Of a stretch of DNA of 63,781 bases, positions 17,732 to 25,727 are shown one piece after another. Position numbers and translations under genes: made by a program. The notes beneath the pieces are model-generated. The model ran no database searches. It was not told where the DNA came from and saw nothing but the letters and a program-made list of their open reading frames with translations. The first letter of the stretch is position 1, and every line of letters begins with the position of its first letter. The stretch is from Terriglobia bacterium. Its GTDB lineage: Bacteria > Acidobacteriota > Terriglobia > JAIQFV01. The stretch lies in contig JAQUPQ010000023.1 in the NCBI GenBank assembly GCA_028716525.1, positions 1 through 63,781 on the forward strand, written 5' to 3'.

Positions 17732-18220
17732 TCAATGGGCTGAAGACGCTTCGGGATTCCATTCCCAAAGGGAATATACGCCGGCATCTTCAATTGGGGA
17801 AAATCCCAAGCGCGCCAACAATGGCTGCGAGCGATTGAAGACCTCCACATAAATTCGTACGGCCTTCCTCTGCTCTTTCCCTTCTGACAGAATGGTGTTC
17901 AGGATGGCCGTGCCGATTCCTCGACCTCGATGTTTGGAGAGAATTGCCACATCGATGATATGAATCTCGCGGGGCGTCCGATCTATGTGCAAGTGGCCGA
18001 CGGGTTCTCCATCGGAGAGAATGATCTGGTGATTGGCTTCGGGAAAACGTCTCGAATACTCGGCCTGTTGCGCCTCAAATTGCGTCGTGAGGAAGACTTG
18101 CTTTTGCGATTCTTCCCAGTTCACAAGCCTCATCTCTTCCTCTCGAGAACTGCAATACACACCGAAAAGAAAATCCCTGTCGGTCGGTCGGACTGGCCGC
18201 AAATCGTAGCGACTCGTCAT
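17732..18220 (-). CDS. GNAT family N-acetyltransferase (paralogue of 18694-19182)
   Basis: A 162-residue acetyl-CoA-dependent acetyltransferase. The acetyl-CoA pyrophosphate-binding loop is RGRGIGTAIL, with the preceding IDVAILSKH strand and a late LARLGFSP motif. The N-terminal half has SSREEEMRLVNW, a Q-rich helix and RRFPEANHQIIL, closely matching the other GNAT in this locus, so the pair are paralogues. The ATG has a GGAGGT site. It is the last gene of a minus-strand group GNAT, DUF6916-like, GNAT, and is convergent with the Tat-exported DUF6916-like gene. The substrate is unknown; the neighbourhood suggests modification of a locus-encoded protein, which is inference only. Confidence 0.85.
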   Translation of the reverse strand: MTSRYDLRPVRPTDRDFLFGVYCSSREEEMRLVNWEESQKQVFLTTQFEAQQAEYSRRFPEANHQIILSDGEPVGHLHIDRTPREIHIIDVAILSKHRGRGIGTAILNTILSEGKEQRKAVRIYVEVFNRSQPLLARLGFSPIEDAGVYSLWEWNPEASSAH

Positions 18221-18274
18221 CTTTTGACCTCCGACTCGATGGGGGGACGGGCCGAACCCACTGAATAGATTTTC

Positions 18275-18577
18275 TTACTGCGCTCTCCGATTAAAGACCG
18301 CCTCATATAGAAATCCGGCAGGTTGTTTTCCCACCGGCACGAGAAAAACATCAAAGGAACCCAGGACGGAATGACCCATGGAATAAATCTTTTGCTCCAA
18401 AAAAGGTTCCGGGGGACCCTGAAAGATCAACGAGAATTGTTCCCATTCGGGCACTCTGGTGTGATCTGTTACCTGTATGAGCTGCAACTCCACTTTCGAC
18501 GCTTCGCTGAGAACAACCTGGAATTTCGTCCGCCGCTGCTCGTTGAAATCCGTCAGTCTCAGTTTTTCCAAAGCCAT
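18275..18577 (-). CDS. DUF6916-like small protein
   Basis: A 100-residue cytosolic protein without a signal. The ATG at 18577 is chosen because GGAGGAAGAG lies directly upstream; the frame open to 18670 adds residues unlike the family. The whole protein corresponds to the C-terminal domain of the Tat-exported neighbour: F-x-x-x-R-R-T-K-F-Q-V, VELQLIQVTD, FSLIFQGP, LGSFDVFLVPVG and LYEAVFNR. It is sandwiched between two GNAT genes on the same strand, with 54 and 116 bases on either side, and is probably co-transcribed. I assign it to DUF6916 from memory of the motif; function unknown. Confidence 0.75.
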   Translation of the reverse strand: MALEKLRLTDFNEQRRTKFQVVLSEASKVELQLIQVTDHTRVPEWEQFSLIFQGPPEPFLEQKIYSMGHSVLGSFDVFLVPVGKQPAGFLYEAVFNRRAQ

Positions 18578-18693
18578 TCTCTTCCTCCACCCCGCAGAGT
18601 CCCTCGATTTCTCAAAATCAGTGCGCGGATGCCCTCGATCCTGATCCCATCCAGGCACAGATATTCGCACGCCATGGGGCGCTCCAAAACACC

Positions 18694-19182
18694 TTAGGAT
18701 GGCGAAGTTTCTGCGTCACGAAATTCCATATCCAAACGAACCCCATCACTACCTACGCAATGGAAACCCAGTCTTTCATATAAACGCCTTGCCGGGTTGT
18801 TGGGGAAAACCTGTAGTCGAACCGGCTTCCCCTCACGCGAAGCCTCCGCTTGCAGCGCTTGAAGAAGTTGTCCTCCGATTCCCTGCCGACGCACTGACGA
18901 CAGGAGCGCGATATCGATCAAGACGAAGCGGGGACCTCTTCGATCCACCCAAATTCGCCCCACCGGGCGATTTTCAACCATGATGATGTGATGATCCGCT
19001 TCTGGAAACATGGCGCCGTACGATTGAGATTGGGCCGTATATTGCATCTTCAAGAACGCCTCGCGCTGAGCTGCTGTCCACCCCCACGAAGCCATTTCTT
19101 CCTCCCGCGTGTTGCGGTACAGTTCGTAAAGAAATCGCTCATCTTCAGGTGTGACCGGGCGCAGTTGGACCGAAACCGACAT
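18694..19182 (-). CDS. GNAT family N-acetyltransferase (first gene of the GNAT/DUF6916 group)
   Basis: A 162-residue acetyltransferase. Motif A is RRQGIGGQLLQ after the IDIALLSSV strand, and LYERLGFH is the motif-B element near the end. The N-terminal substrate half (NTREEEMASWGW, FLKMQY, MFPEADHHIIM, PVGRIWVDR) aligns with the GNAT at 17732-18220. ATG at 19182 is chosen, with GAGGGAG upstream; an adjacent TTG would add one residue. It is probably the first gene of a three-gene group with the small DUF6916-like protein. Such a paralogous pair around one small partner is unusual. Confidence 0.85.
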   Translation of the reverse strand: MSVSVQLRPVTPEDERFLYELYRNTREEEMASWGWTAAQREAFLKMQYTAQSQSYGAMFPEADHHIIMVENRPVGRIWVDRRGPRFVLIDIALLSSVRRQGIGGQLLQALQAEASREGKPVRLQVFPNNPARRLYERLGFHCVGSDGVRLDMEFRDAETSPS

Positions 19183-19331
19183 CAAGACTCCCTCATCGGG
19201 GGTTACATGGGAGAAACAGTTTTCCTAAATCGAATATTCGAGGATGCTCCCAGCCCTTTCAGTATAACGACAGGTCGGGTTCCGGCACAATCCTTGCCGG
19301 CTCAAAAAATTTTTGGGGCACCCAGGAGCAA

Positions 19332-19441
19332 GAAAACAAATGATTCGGTCTTTGGACGACCGTTCACCGCGGAGACGCTGAGGTCGCCGAGACTGCGCAG
19401 AGAACCTTCCGGATGTCTTCTGAGCAAAAGACTCTCCCCGG
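19332..19441 (+). repeat. Dispersed 'GAGACGC' repeat, copy 1
   Basis: About 110 bases starting GAAAACAAATGATTCGGTC, matching 27952-28061 with about eight differences. The core GAGACGCTGAGGTCGCCGAG is an imperfect array of 9-base (C/G)GAGACGCT-like units. Confidence 0.85.
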
Positions 19442-19574
19442 CACCTGACGCCCGACACCTTTTCTCGGAGCAGTTGCTCATGCCCCGATGCTCGGGACAC
19501 CCAGGAGCATGAAAATGAATCCACGCACTTGAAGCGACAGTCTTTCTGGTCCCTGCAAGGGACCCCTTCAATAG

Positions 19575-19614
19575 CCCAGGGTTGTCCGCCGGCTTTTTGG
19601 CGGACTACCCTGGG
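19575..19614. repeat. Long hairpin: 16-bp stem, 8-base loop
   Basis: CCCAGGGTTGTCCGCC and GGCGGACTACCCTGGG pair over 16 bases with one mismatch around GGCTTTTT. It stands within repeat-rich intergenic DNA, more than 170 bases from either flanking gene, and is not followed by a T-run. Confidence 0.75.
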
Positions 19615-19790
19615 TCTTGGGGAGCATAAGATCGCCAAGCCCCGTCAGGGGCGACAGAGAGCCTCCTTTTTTCGGGCCAGTGGAATATATCGTCCGGCCG
19701 GTCCTTGAAGGGGACGGCTTCAGGGGCCGCGGATTATTGGGCAATTCACGCCGGCATGTATCGGGCGAATTCAAAACATTGTGGTGTGTT

Positions 19791-20009
19791 CTAGGGATCG
19801 GTGCAATCGCGGCGGAAGCCGCAGTTCAGGCAAATGACCTTGCAATTACGCTCGACCATGGGACCGCCGCAGATATCGCACAGCACCTCTGCGTCGGGCA
19901 AAGTCGCCGTTGCCGAACTGCTGTTCACCTTGGATTGAGAAGAAGATTTGGAAGGATAGGATTGCGCTGCGTCGCCCGCCGCCAACGAAAACTCGCGATC
20001 ATCGTTCAC
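19791..20009 (-). CDS. Small zinc-ribbon protein
   Basis: A 72-residue protein: a serine/alanine-rich, probably disordered N-terminal half followed by CDICGGPM-x10-CLNCG and a final RRDC. The two CxxC knuckles are spaced as in a zinc ribbon. It starts at GTG with AGGAGG seven bases upstream, which is strong support for such a short gene. It lies downstream of the etfA terminator on the same strand, so it probably has its own promoter. I recognise the pattern as a conserved small protein but know no function; nucleic-acid or protein binding would be the usual guess for such a knuckle. Confidence 0.7.
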   Translation of the reverse strand: MNDDREFSLAAGDAAQSYPSKSSSQSKVNSSSATATLPDAEVLCDICGGPMVERNCKVICLNCGFRRDCTDP

Positions 20010-20042
20010 GGTAAGCCTCCTGATGGTTTGGACCGGCGTGAA

Positions 20043-20086
20043 TAAAAAGAAGCCTCCCCAGCATAGCGATTCCCGTTCCGGGAGGC
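20043..20086 (-). terminator. Terminator after etfA
   Basis: On the minus strand GCCTCCC pairs with GGGAGGC around a 21-base loop that itself contains a small CCCGTTCCGGG fold, followed by a TTCTTTTTATT tract. It starts 11 bases after the etfA stop codon. Confidence 0.75.
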
Positions 20087-20097
20087 AACGAATTTTT

Positions 20098-21087
20098 TCA
20101 GCCGCGCACGGCTTTGATGGCTTCGGTTAAAGCCGGCAGGATTTCAAACAAGTCGCCCACCACGCCGTAGTCCGCAACTTCAAAAATGGGCGCCTCCGGA
20201 TCTTTGTTGATGGCCACAATGGTCCGCGCGGTTTTCATTCCGACCAAATGCTGGGTGGCGCCGGAGATGCCGACCGCCAGATACAGTTTCGGTGAAACCG
20301 TCTGGCCCGAGCTTCCCACCTGGCGATCCATAGGCAGCCAACCGCTGTCGCAAATGGGCCGTGAAGCCGCCAACTCCGCACCCAGCGCTTCGGCCAGGGC
20401 TTTGGCCAATGCGATGTTTTCTTCTTTCTTGATTCCCCGCCCAACGGCCACGATCTTTTCGGCCTGCGTCAAATCCACCGCCTGCTTGGCCTCGCGGAAC
20501 ACTTCCAACGATTTTGTTCGAATCTGATCCGCTGACAGGTTCAATGGGAGCGATTGCACGGGTGCAGGACTGCCCGCCGCTTCCACCGAATCGCCCGGAA
20601 AAGCGCCGGCTTGAAATGAAACAAAGTAGGGCGGCTCGTGTTCGATCAACACGTCGGCGCTGATCTTGCCCTGGAAAACCTGGCGTACAAAAACCAATTT
20701 TCCGCCGCCATCATGGTAGGAAATCACATCGCCCACCAAGGTGCGGCCCAGACTCGCCGCCAGTTTCGGCGCAAAATCACGGGCCTCATAAGTGTGACTC
20801 ATCAACAAGTAAAGCGGATCCACAGCCGTCAGGATCTGACGGAAGGCGTGACAGTAACCGTCCGGCGTGTAGGCGCCGAGCAGGTCGTGGTCGGCGCAAT
20901 ACACCTGCTGCACTTTCTTTGCGGCCACCGTTTCCGCAATGGACTGGATTCCTTTCCCCAGGATCACCGCCAATACGGGTTGGTTCAACTCTTTGCCGAT
21001 GCGTTGTCCCGCCGCCAAGGCTTCCCAGGAACTGCGGTTGAGCTTGCCGTCACGTTGTTCGATGAAAACTAAAATTCCATTGGGCAT
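20098..21087 (-). CDS. etfA: Electron transfer flavoprotein, alpha subunit
   Basis: A 329-residue large subunit of the FAD/AMP-containing flavoprotein that passes electrons from acyl-CoA and related dehydrogenases to the quinone pool through ETF-quinone oxidoreductase. The N-terminal domain (GILVFIEQRDG) shares the beta-subunit fold. The C-terminal FAD domain has VAVGRGIKKEEN, ASRPICDSGWLP, RQVGSSGQTVSPKLYLAVGISGA-type and VAINKDPEAPIFEVADYGVVGD motifs, all diagnostic. It follows etfB with 158 non-coding bases between them. It is likely regulated with etfB by the FadR-type palindrome upstream, and transcription ends at the stem-loop just after its stop codon. Confidence 0.96.
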   Translation of the reverse strand: MPNGILVFIEQRDGKLNRSSWEALAAGQRIGKELNQPVLAVILGKGIQSIAETVAAKKVQQVYCADHDLLGAYTPDGYCHAFRQILTAVDPLYLLMSHTYEARDFAPKLAASLGRTLVGDVISYHDGGGKLVFVRQVFQGKISADVLIEHEPPYFVSFQAGAFPGDSVEAAGSPAPVQSLPLNLSADQIRTKSLEVFREAKQAVDLTQAEKIVAVGRGIKKEENIALAKALAEALGAELAASRPICDSGWLPMDRQVGSSGQTVSPKLYLAVGISGATQHLVGMKTARTIVAINKDPEAPIFEVADYGVVGDLFEILPALTEAIKAVRG

Positions 21088-21245
21088 AATGTCTCACCTC
21101 AGGAAAGAACTTCATGATGATTTATGAGGAAGCCATAAAGCCAGGGGTTTGCTTTTCATTAAGCGCGTAAAGTTCCATGATCCTGCGAATGACGTTTCCC
21201 GGTCCCCCTTGCTTTCCTGGTTTCCTTATGAAAATCAGCCCGCTT

Positions 21246-22031
21246 CTAAATGACGCGGGCGTCGTTCTTCAACTTGGCCACCAACTTTTCCGCCACTTCC
21301 TTGGCGGAACCCTGTAAAAATTCCGTCTGTTTGGTTTTCTGCGGAGCGTAAATTTTTTGAATGCGCTGTTTGGGTTTCAAATCATCAGTCGAGAGCCCGG
21401 TTGCGGCCAGATCGATGACCTTCATTTCTTTCTTCTTCACTCCCATGATGCCTTTCAAGCTGGCGTAGCGAGGCTGATTGATGCCCGACTGAATTGAAAG
21501 AACGGCCGGCAGAGGCACTTCCAGCCATTGAAACCACCCGCTCTCGAGCTCCCGCTTGATTTTCATTTGCGAGCCGCCCTCCAGGGGTTCCAGACCCATC
21601 ACCAACGTGGTATGAGGAAGATTCAGCAGTTCGGCCAGAATGACGCCGGTTTGCGCGAAGCCCTGATCGTCGGACTGCAGGCCCGTCAACACCAGATCAA
21701 AAGCCTCTTTCTTCAGAACTTCCGCCAGAACCCGGGCCGTGCCGAAGGCATCGAGGCGACGAAATGCCGGATCGTTCAAGTGCAGAGCCCGCTCAGCCCC
21801 TTTCGCGAGCGCCTCACGCAACAGGGTTTGCGCCGAGGCCGGTCCCAAAGTACAGACCACCACTTCACCGCCCAGCTTTTCCTTCAATTGCAGCGCCGCT
21901 TCCAGGGCATAGACGTCGCTCTCGTTGGTTTCCAGCGCAATGTCTTCTTCCTTGATCCAAGTCTCTTCGGGGTTAATGCGTAACGAGGCTTCGCGGCTCG
22001 GCACTTGCTTCATGCAAACAATAATCTTCAT
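21246..22031 (-). CDS. etfB: Electron transfer flavoprotein, beta subunit
   Basis: A 261-residue small ETF subunit, which binds AMP and forms the dehydrogenase-docking face. Start MKIIVCMKQVP is diagnostic and sets the ATG at 22031, with GAGGAAG upstream; the longer open frame to 22157 covers the operator. Further motifs are NESDVYALEAALQLKE, VLTGLQSDDQG and the recognition-loop region PLPAVLSIQSGINQPRYASLKGIM (seen as shorter pieces). It forms an operon with etfA. A perfect 18-bp palindrome of FadR type lies 71 bases before the start codon, pointing to control by a TetR-family acyl-CoA sensor, as in beta-oxidation regulons. Confidence 0.96.
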   Translation of the reverse strand: MKIIVCMKQVPSREASLRINPEETWIKEEDIALETNESDVYALEAALQLKEKLGGEVVVCTLGPASAQTLLREALAKGAERALHLNDPAFRRLDAFGTARVLAEVLKKEAFDLVLTGLQSDDQGFAQTGVILAELLNLPHTTLVMGLEPLEGGSQMKIKRELESGWFQWLEVPLPAVLSIQSGINQPRYASLKGIMGVKKKEMKVIDLAATGLSTDDLKPKQRIQKIYAPQKTKQTEFLQGSAKEVAEKLVAKLKNDARVI

Positions 22032-22102
22032 AAGGGCTTCCTCAATCTCTCCATCTGAAAAATAACGGCCTGCGATTTCAAACGCGGATGATGATTGGCA
22101 AA

Positions 22103-22120
22103 TGAATGAGCGCTCATTCA
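22103..22120. promoter_or_regulatory. FadR-type (TetR family) operator upstream of etfBA
   Basis: TGAATGAGCGCTCATTCA is a perfect 18-bp palindrome. Its half-sites TGAATGA/TCATTCA and their 4-base spacing equal the consensus I recall for Bacillus FadR (TGAATGAMTANTCATTCA), which represses fatty-acid degradation genes including etfB-etfA. No regulator gene is in the window. Confidence 0.75.
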
Positions 22121-22295
22121 GAAAAGTTCCCGACGGGGAAACCGGCGGCCCCACCAATGAATACCCTGGCCAAACCGATTTGCGCCTGCACTGCGGGACG
22201 GATCTTCGGAGGACGGTCCAGGCCTGAAACTTTCGTTCAGGTCTTATCTCTTCACGGTATTTCCGCTCTCGCCGGCCTCTCGAACCGAGGCCTCT

Positions 22296-23552
22296 TCACT
22301 TGTCGGAATATCTCTTGAACAGCAACGAGGCGTTCGTGCCGCCGAATCCAAAGGAGTTGGACAAGGCATAATTCACTTCCAGCTTGCGAGCCTGATGCGG
22401 AACGTAATCGAGATCGCAATCGGGGTCGGGCGTTTCCAGGTTGATGGTCGGAGGAACACGCTGGCAGTGGATCGCCAAGGTGGAGATGGCGGCTTCCAGG
22501 CCGCCGGCGCCCCCCAGCAAATGTCCCGTCATGGACTTCGTCGAACTGATGGCCAGCTTTCGCGCATGTTCCCCGAAGACTCGCTTGATGGCCAAGGTCT
22601 CCGTCTTGTCGTTGAATGGTGTAGAGGTTCCATGGGCGTTAATGTAATCGACCACGGAAGGAGAAACTCCGGCGTCGCGCAGTGTATTTTGAATTACGCG
22701 CACGGCTCCGTCGCCGTCCTCGGAGGGCTGGGTAATGTGGAACGCGTCTCCCGACATGCCGTAGCCCACCACTTCGCAGAGAATGGAAGCTCCGCGCCGG
22801 CGGGCAAATTCCAATTCCTCCAACACCAAAATGCCGGACCCTTCCCCGATCACAAAACCGTCGCGATTCTTGTCAAACGGACGGCTGGCGTGAGGCGGAT
22901 CGTCATTGCGCGTTGAGAGCGCCCGCATGGCGGCGAATCCGCCCACGCCCATGGGCGTGATGGCGGCTTCCGATCCGCCGCAGATCATGACATCGGCCTC
23001 CCCGCGTTGGATGAGTCGAAAGGAATCCCCCACCGCATGGGCGCTGGAAGAGCAGGCGGTGCAGGTGGCGGAATTGGGTCCCTTGGCATGATAACGAATG
23101 GAAACCTGGCCGGAGGCTAGATTGACAATGGCAGCAGGGATAAAAAAAGGCGATATTTTGCGGGGGCCGTTTCGAATAAGTTCTGCGTGCTCACGCTCGA
23201 TGACATCGAAACCTCCGATGCCCGACCCGATGTACACACCCACGCGCTCGGAAATCGAAGAATCCACCTGCAGTCCGGATTGCTGCATGGCGAAACCCGA
23301 CGCCGCCATGGCGAAGTGGATGAAACGTCCCATCTTCTTGACTTCTTTTTTTTCCACATAATTGAAGGGATCGAATCCTTTGACTTCACAAGCGAACTGG
23401 GTGGAAAACAAGGTGGGATCGAACAACGTGATCCGGGCGGCGCCGCTACGGCCTGCCAACAGCGCGTCCCACGTTTCCTGAGTGCCGATGCCGATGGCCG
23501 ACACCATTCCCACACCGGTCACGACGACGCGCCTGTTGTTGACTCCAACCAT
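22296..23552 (-). CDS. fabF: 3-oxoacyl-[acyl-carrier-protein] synthase II
   Basis: A 418-residue condensing enzyme that elongates acyl-ACP with malonyl-ACP in type II fatty acid synthesis. The thiolase-fold catalytic residues are all present: Cys in TACSSSAHA, His in INAHGTSTP, and Lys/His in SSTKSMTGHLLGG. The glycine-rich end SNSFGFGGTNASL is also intact. Length is normal for FabF. It is the last gene of the fab operon on the minus strand and directly follows acpP, its carrier protein. No fabH is seen in the window, so initiation must be encoded elsewhere. Confidence 0.97.
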   Translation of the reverse strand: MVGVNNRRVVVTGVGMVSAIGIGTQETWDALLAGRSGAARITLFDPTLFSTQFACEVKGFDPFNYVEKKEVKKMGRFIHFAMAASGFAMQQSGLQVDSSISERVGVYIGSGIGGFDVIEREHAELIRNGPRKISPFFIPAAIVNLASGQVSIRYHAKGPNSATCTACSSSAHAVGDSFRLIQRGEADVMICGGSEAAITPMGVGGFAAMRALSTRNDDPPHASRPFDKNRDGFVIGEGSGILVLEELEFARRRGASILCEVVGYGMSGDAFHITQPSEDGDGAVRVIQNTLRDAGVSPSVVDYINAHGTSTPFNDKTETLAIKRVFGEHARKLAISSTKSMTGHLLGGAGGLEAAISTLAIHCQRVPPTINLETPDPDCDLDYVPHQARKLEVNYALSNSFGFGGTNASLLFKRYSDK

Positions 23553-23594
23553 AAGAGATGCAGTCGGAAAGAGGCGACTGTCCTTTCGTAAATT

Positions 23595-23834
23595 TTACTT
23601 GGCGTGGCTTTGGATGTAGTCGATGGCGTCCTTGACGGTGGCGATTTTTTCCGCTTCCTCGTCGGGGATTTCAATGTTGAATCCCTCCTCAAACGCCATG
23701 ACCAGCTCCACCGTGTCCAAGGAGTCGGCCCCCAGGTCGTCCACAAACGAAGCGGTGGGAGTCACCTCGGCTTCGTCCACGCCCAGCTGTTCCACGATGA
23801 TTTGCTTGACCTTCTCTTCCACATTAGCTGCCAT
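23595..23834 (-). CDS. acpP: Acyl carrier protein
   Basis: A 79-residue acidic four-helix carrier protein. The phosphopantetheine attachment serine is in the canonical [10 protein letters not shown] motif, followed by the acidic recognition helix II (MAFEEGF) and helix [12 protein letters not shown]. The start at 23834 is preferred over the ATG at 23843, because the ribosome site AGGAGGA abuts the latter and is about ten bases from the former. The gene sits between fabG and fabF as in many fab operons. Confidence 0.97.
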   Translation of the reverse strand: MAANVEEKVKQIIVEQLGVDEAEVTPTASFVDDLGADSLDTVELVMAFEEGFNIEIPDEEAEKIATVKDAIDYIQSHAK

Positions 23835-23938
23835 GTTCAGCATTCCTCCTTCAGTCTCACCACTGATTAATGCAGACCTTGATTAACCGACCCGGTTCGA
23901 TTCTCCAGCGGAGTTTCCTCGTGCCTGGCAGTGGCCAT

Positions 23939-24679
23939 TCACATGTACATTCCGCCGTTGACACCCAAAACCTGTCCGGTGATATAGGCGGCTTCATCCG
24001 AAGCCAAGAATTTCACGGCGCACGCGATTTCCCGGTCTGTACCCATCCGTTTCAAGGGAATCATTTCCAATAATTTTTGCTTAACCGCCTCCGGCAACCC
24101 CGCTGTCATGGCGGTATCGACAAATCCCGGGGCGACGGCATTGACGGTAATTTGGCGCGAAGCCACCTCCTGAGCAATGGCTTTGGTAAACCCGATGACT
24201 CCGGCTTTGGCGGCCACGTAATTGGCTTGCCCGGCGTTGCCGGATTGAGCCACGATCGAGGTGATGTTGATGATGCGGCCATAGCGTTGCCGCACCATCA
24301 ATTTCAAAGCTTCCTGAGTCGTCCGGAACACGCTGGTGAGGTTGGTGGCCAGGACCGCGTCCCAATCCTCCGTCTTCATGCGCATCAACAACCCATCGCG
24401 CGTGATGCCGGCATTGTTGACGAGGATATCGACGCGCGTCAACTCCTTCACCACTTGCTCGAAGGCACGCTTGATGTCGTCCCCCAAAGAGACGTCGCAT
24501 TGTATCACAACCGCTCGACGCCCCAGGGCTTCAATTTCGGCCCGCAAACTGTTCAATTTGTCCACTTGCCGCGCCAATACCGCCACGGTCGCTCCGGCTT
24601 CAGCCAACACCAAGGCAGTGGCTCGGCCGATACCCTGGGACGCACCCGTAACCACGGCTATCTTATTTTCAAGAAGCAT
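23939..24679 (-). CDS. fabG: 3-oxoacyl-[acyl-carrier-protein] reductase
   Basis: A 246-residue short-chain dehydrogenase reducing 3-oxoacyl-ACP with NADPH. It has the TGASQGIG cofactor loop, NNAG, and the catalytic Ser-Tyr-Lys set: NITSIVAQSG followed by NYVAAKAG. The VNAVAPGFVDTAMT segment and VNGGMYM terminus are typical of true FabG rather than other SDRs. It lies between fabD and acpP on the minus strand; about 100 bases separate it from each neighbour. Confidence 0.96.
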   Translation of the reverse strand: MLLENKIAVVTGASQGIGRATALVLAEAGATVAVLARQVDKLNSLRAEIEALGRRAVVIQCDVSLGDDIKRAFEQVVKELTRVDILVNNAGITRDGLLMRMKTEDWDAVLATNLTSVFRTTQEALKLMVRQRYGRIINITSIVAQSGNAGQANYVAAKAGVIGFTKAIAQEVASRQITVNAVAPGFVDTAMTAGLPEAVKQKLLEMIPLKRMGTDREIACAVKFLASDEAAYITGQVLGVNGGMYM

Positions 24680-24773
24680 AAACGCCTCGAAATCCTCACC
24701 TGCAAGAGCCCGGTGATTGTGGACTCAACTCCGCCGAGGGTTCACCGGCCCGGTAAAAACAGAAATGGCGCGT

Positions 24774-25727
24774 TCAACCCGCAGTTTGGACGGCGCCGGC
24801 TAATGATTCAATCGTTGCCGCCAAACTCTTTTCGTCTTCCACATTCAGGATCTTTACGGTGCGATCGATCTGTTTAACCAATCCCGACAGCACACGTCCG
24901 GGACCCACTTCTACAAACGTGTCCACCCCCGCGTCCATCATGACTCGCACGGATTGCTCCCAAAGCACCGGCGCCGAAACTTGGCGGATTAACGCTGCGC
25001 GCGCAGCACGGCCGGAGGTCACATATTGAGCATCGACATTGGTGACCACCGGAGTTCGCAGATCTTTGAATTCCAAACCCATCAAATCCGACTCCAGCCG
25101 GTCTTGAGCCGGCTTCATCAGGCTGCAATGGAAAGGAGCGCTCACCGGGAGCAGGAGGGCGCGCTTGGCGCCCGCTTCAGTAGCTCGTTTGACGGCTTGT
25201 TCGACGGCCGCTATGGCTCCGGCAATCACGATCTGAGCCGGGGAGTTGATGTTGGCCGCAGAGCATACACCCGCGCTCCGGACCTCCGCACAAACCTTCT
25301 GAACATCCTCCATCGACAGTCCCTGAATCGCCGCCATGGCGCCTTCACCCACGGGAACCGCTTCCTGCATGTAGCGTCCGCGTTGATGCACAATGTTTAC
25401 GGCCTCCGCCAACTTCAGCGCCTGCGCCGCCACCAAAGCGGAATACTCTCCTAAACTGTGACCCGCCACAACAGAGGGTTGAAGACTTCTTTCTTCCAGG
25501 ACGCGAAAGGCCGCCGTTGACACGGTCAGTATGGCGGGTTGAGTATGAGCCGTTAATCGCAACTCCTCATCGGGACCTTCAAAGCACAAGCGACTGATTG
25601 AAAACCCCAAAGCGGAGTCCGCTTCTTCGAAGGTTTTCCGGGCAACGGGAAACTTCTCGAAGAGATCTCTTCCCATCCCGACATATTGAGAGGCCTGTCC
25701 TGGAAATATGAAGGCGATTTTCTTCAA
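24774..25727 (-). CDS. fabD: Malonyl-CoA:ACP transacylase
   Basis: A 317-residue enzyme that loads malonyl groups onto [17 protein letters not shown] opens the protein, the nucleophile serine is in [10 protein letters not shown], the arginine that holds malonate is in VHQRGRYMQ, and the catalytic histidine is in [10 protein letters not shown]-terminal [16 protein letters not shown] completes the family pattern. The start codon overlaps the plsX stop by four bases (ATGA), so translation is coupled. Confidence 0.97.
   Translation of the reverse strand: MKKIAFIFPGQASQYVGMGRDLFEKFPVARKTFEEADSALGFSISRLCFEGPDEELRLTAHTQPAILTVSTAAFRVLEERSLQPSVVAGHSLGEYSALVAAQALKLAEAVNIVHQRGRYMQEAVPVGEGAMAAIQGLSMEDVQKVCAEVRSAGVCSAANINSPAQIVIAGAIAAVEQAVKRATEAGAKRALLLPVSAPFHCSLMKPAQDRLESDLMGLEFKDLRTPVVTNVDAQYVTSGRAARAALIRQVSAPVLWEQSVRVMMDAGVDTFVEVGPGRVLSGLVKQIDRTVKILNVEDEKSLAATIESLAGAVQTAG

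Larger units (their letters stand above)
19186..19790. other. Intergenic region of about 600 bases made largely of repeats
   Basis: No convincing gene. It contains a copy of the 'GAGACGC' repeat (19332-19441), two nearly identical CACCCAGGAGCA(A/T)GAAAA segments about 180 bases apart (19319 and 19499), a CCCGATGCTCGGG near-palindrome, a long hairpin (19575-19614) and a CCCCGTCAGGGGCGACAGAG segment also seen in part near 28060. Short open frames here are low-complexity and shared with the other repeat copy. Confidence 0.7.

Noticed and set aside
19332-19441. A short peptide gene shared by both 'GAGACGC' repeat copies (frames beginning around KTNDSVFGRPF)
   Set aside because: The frames have no ribosome site, lie in both orientations of the repeat, and the differences between copies show no codon bias.
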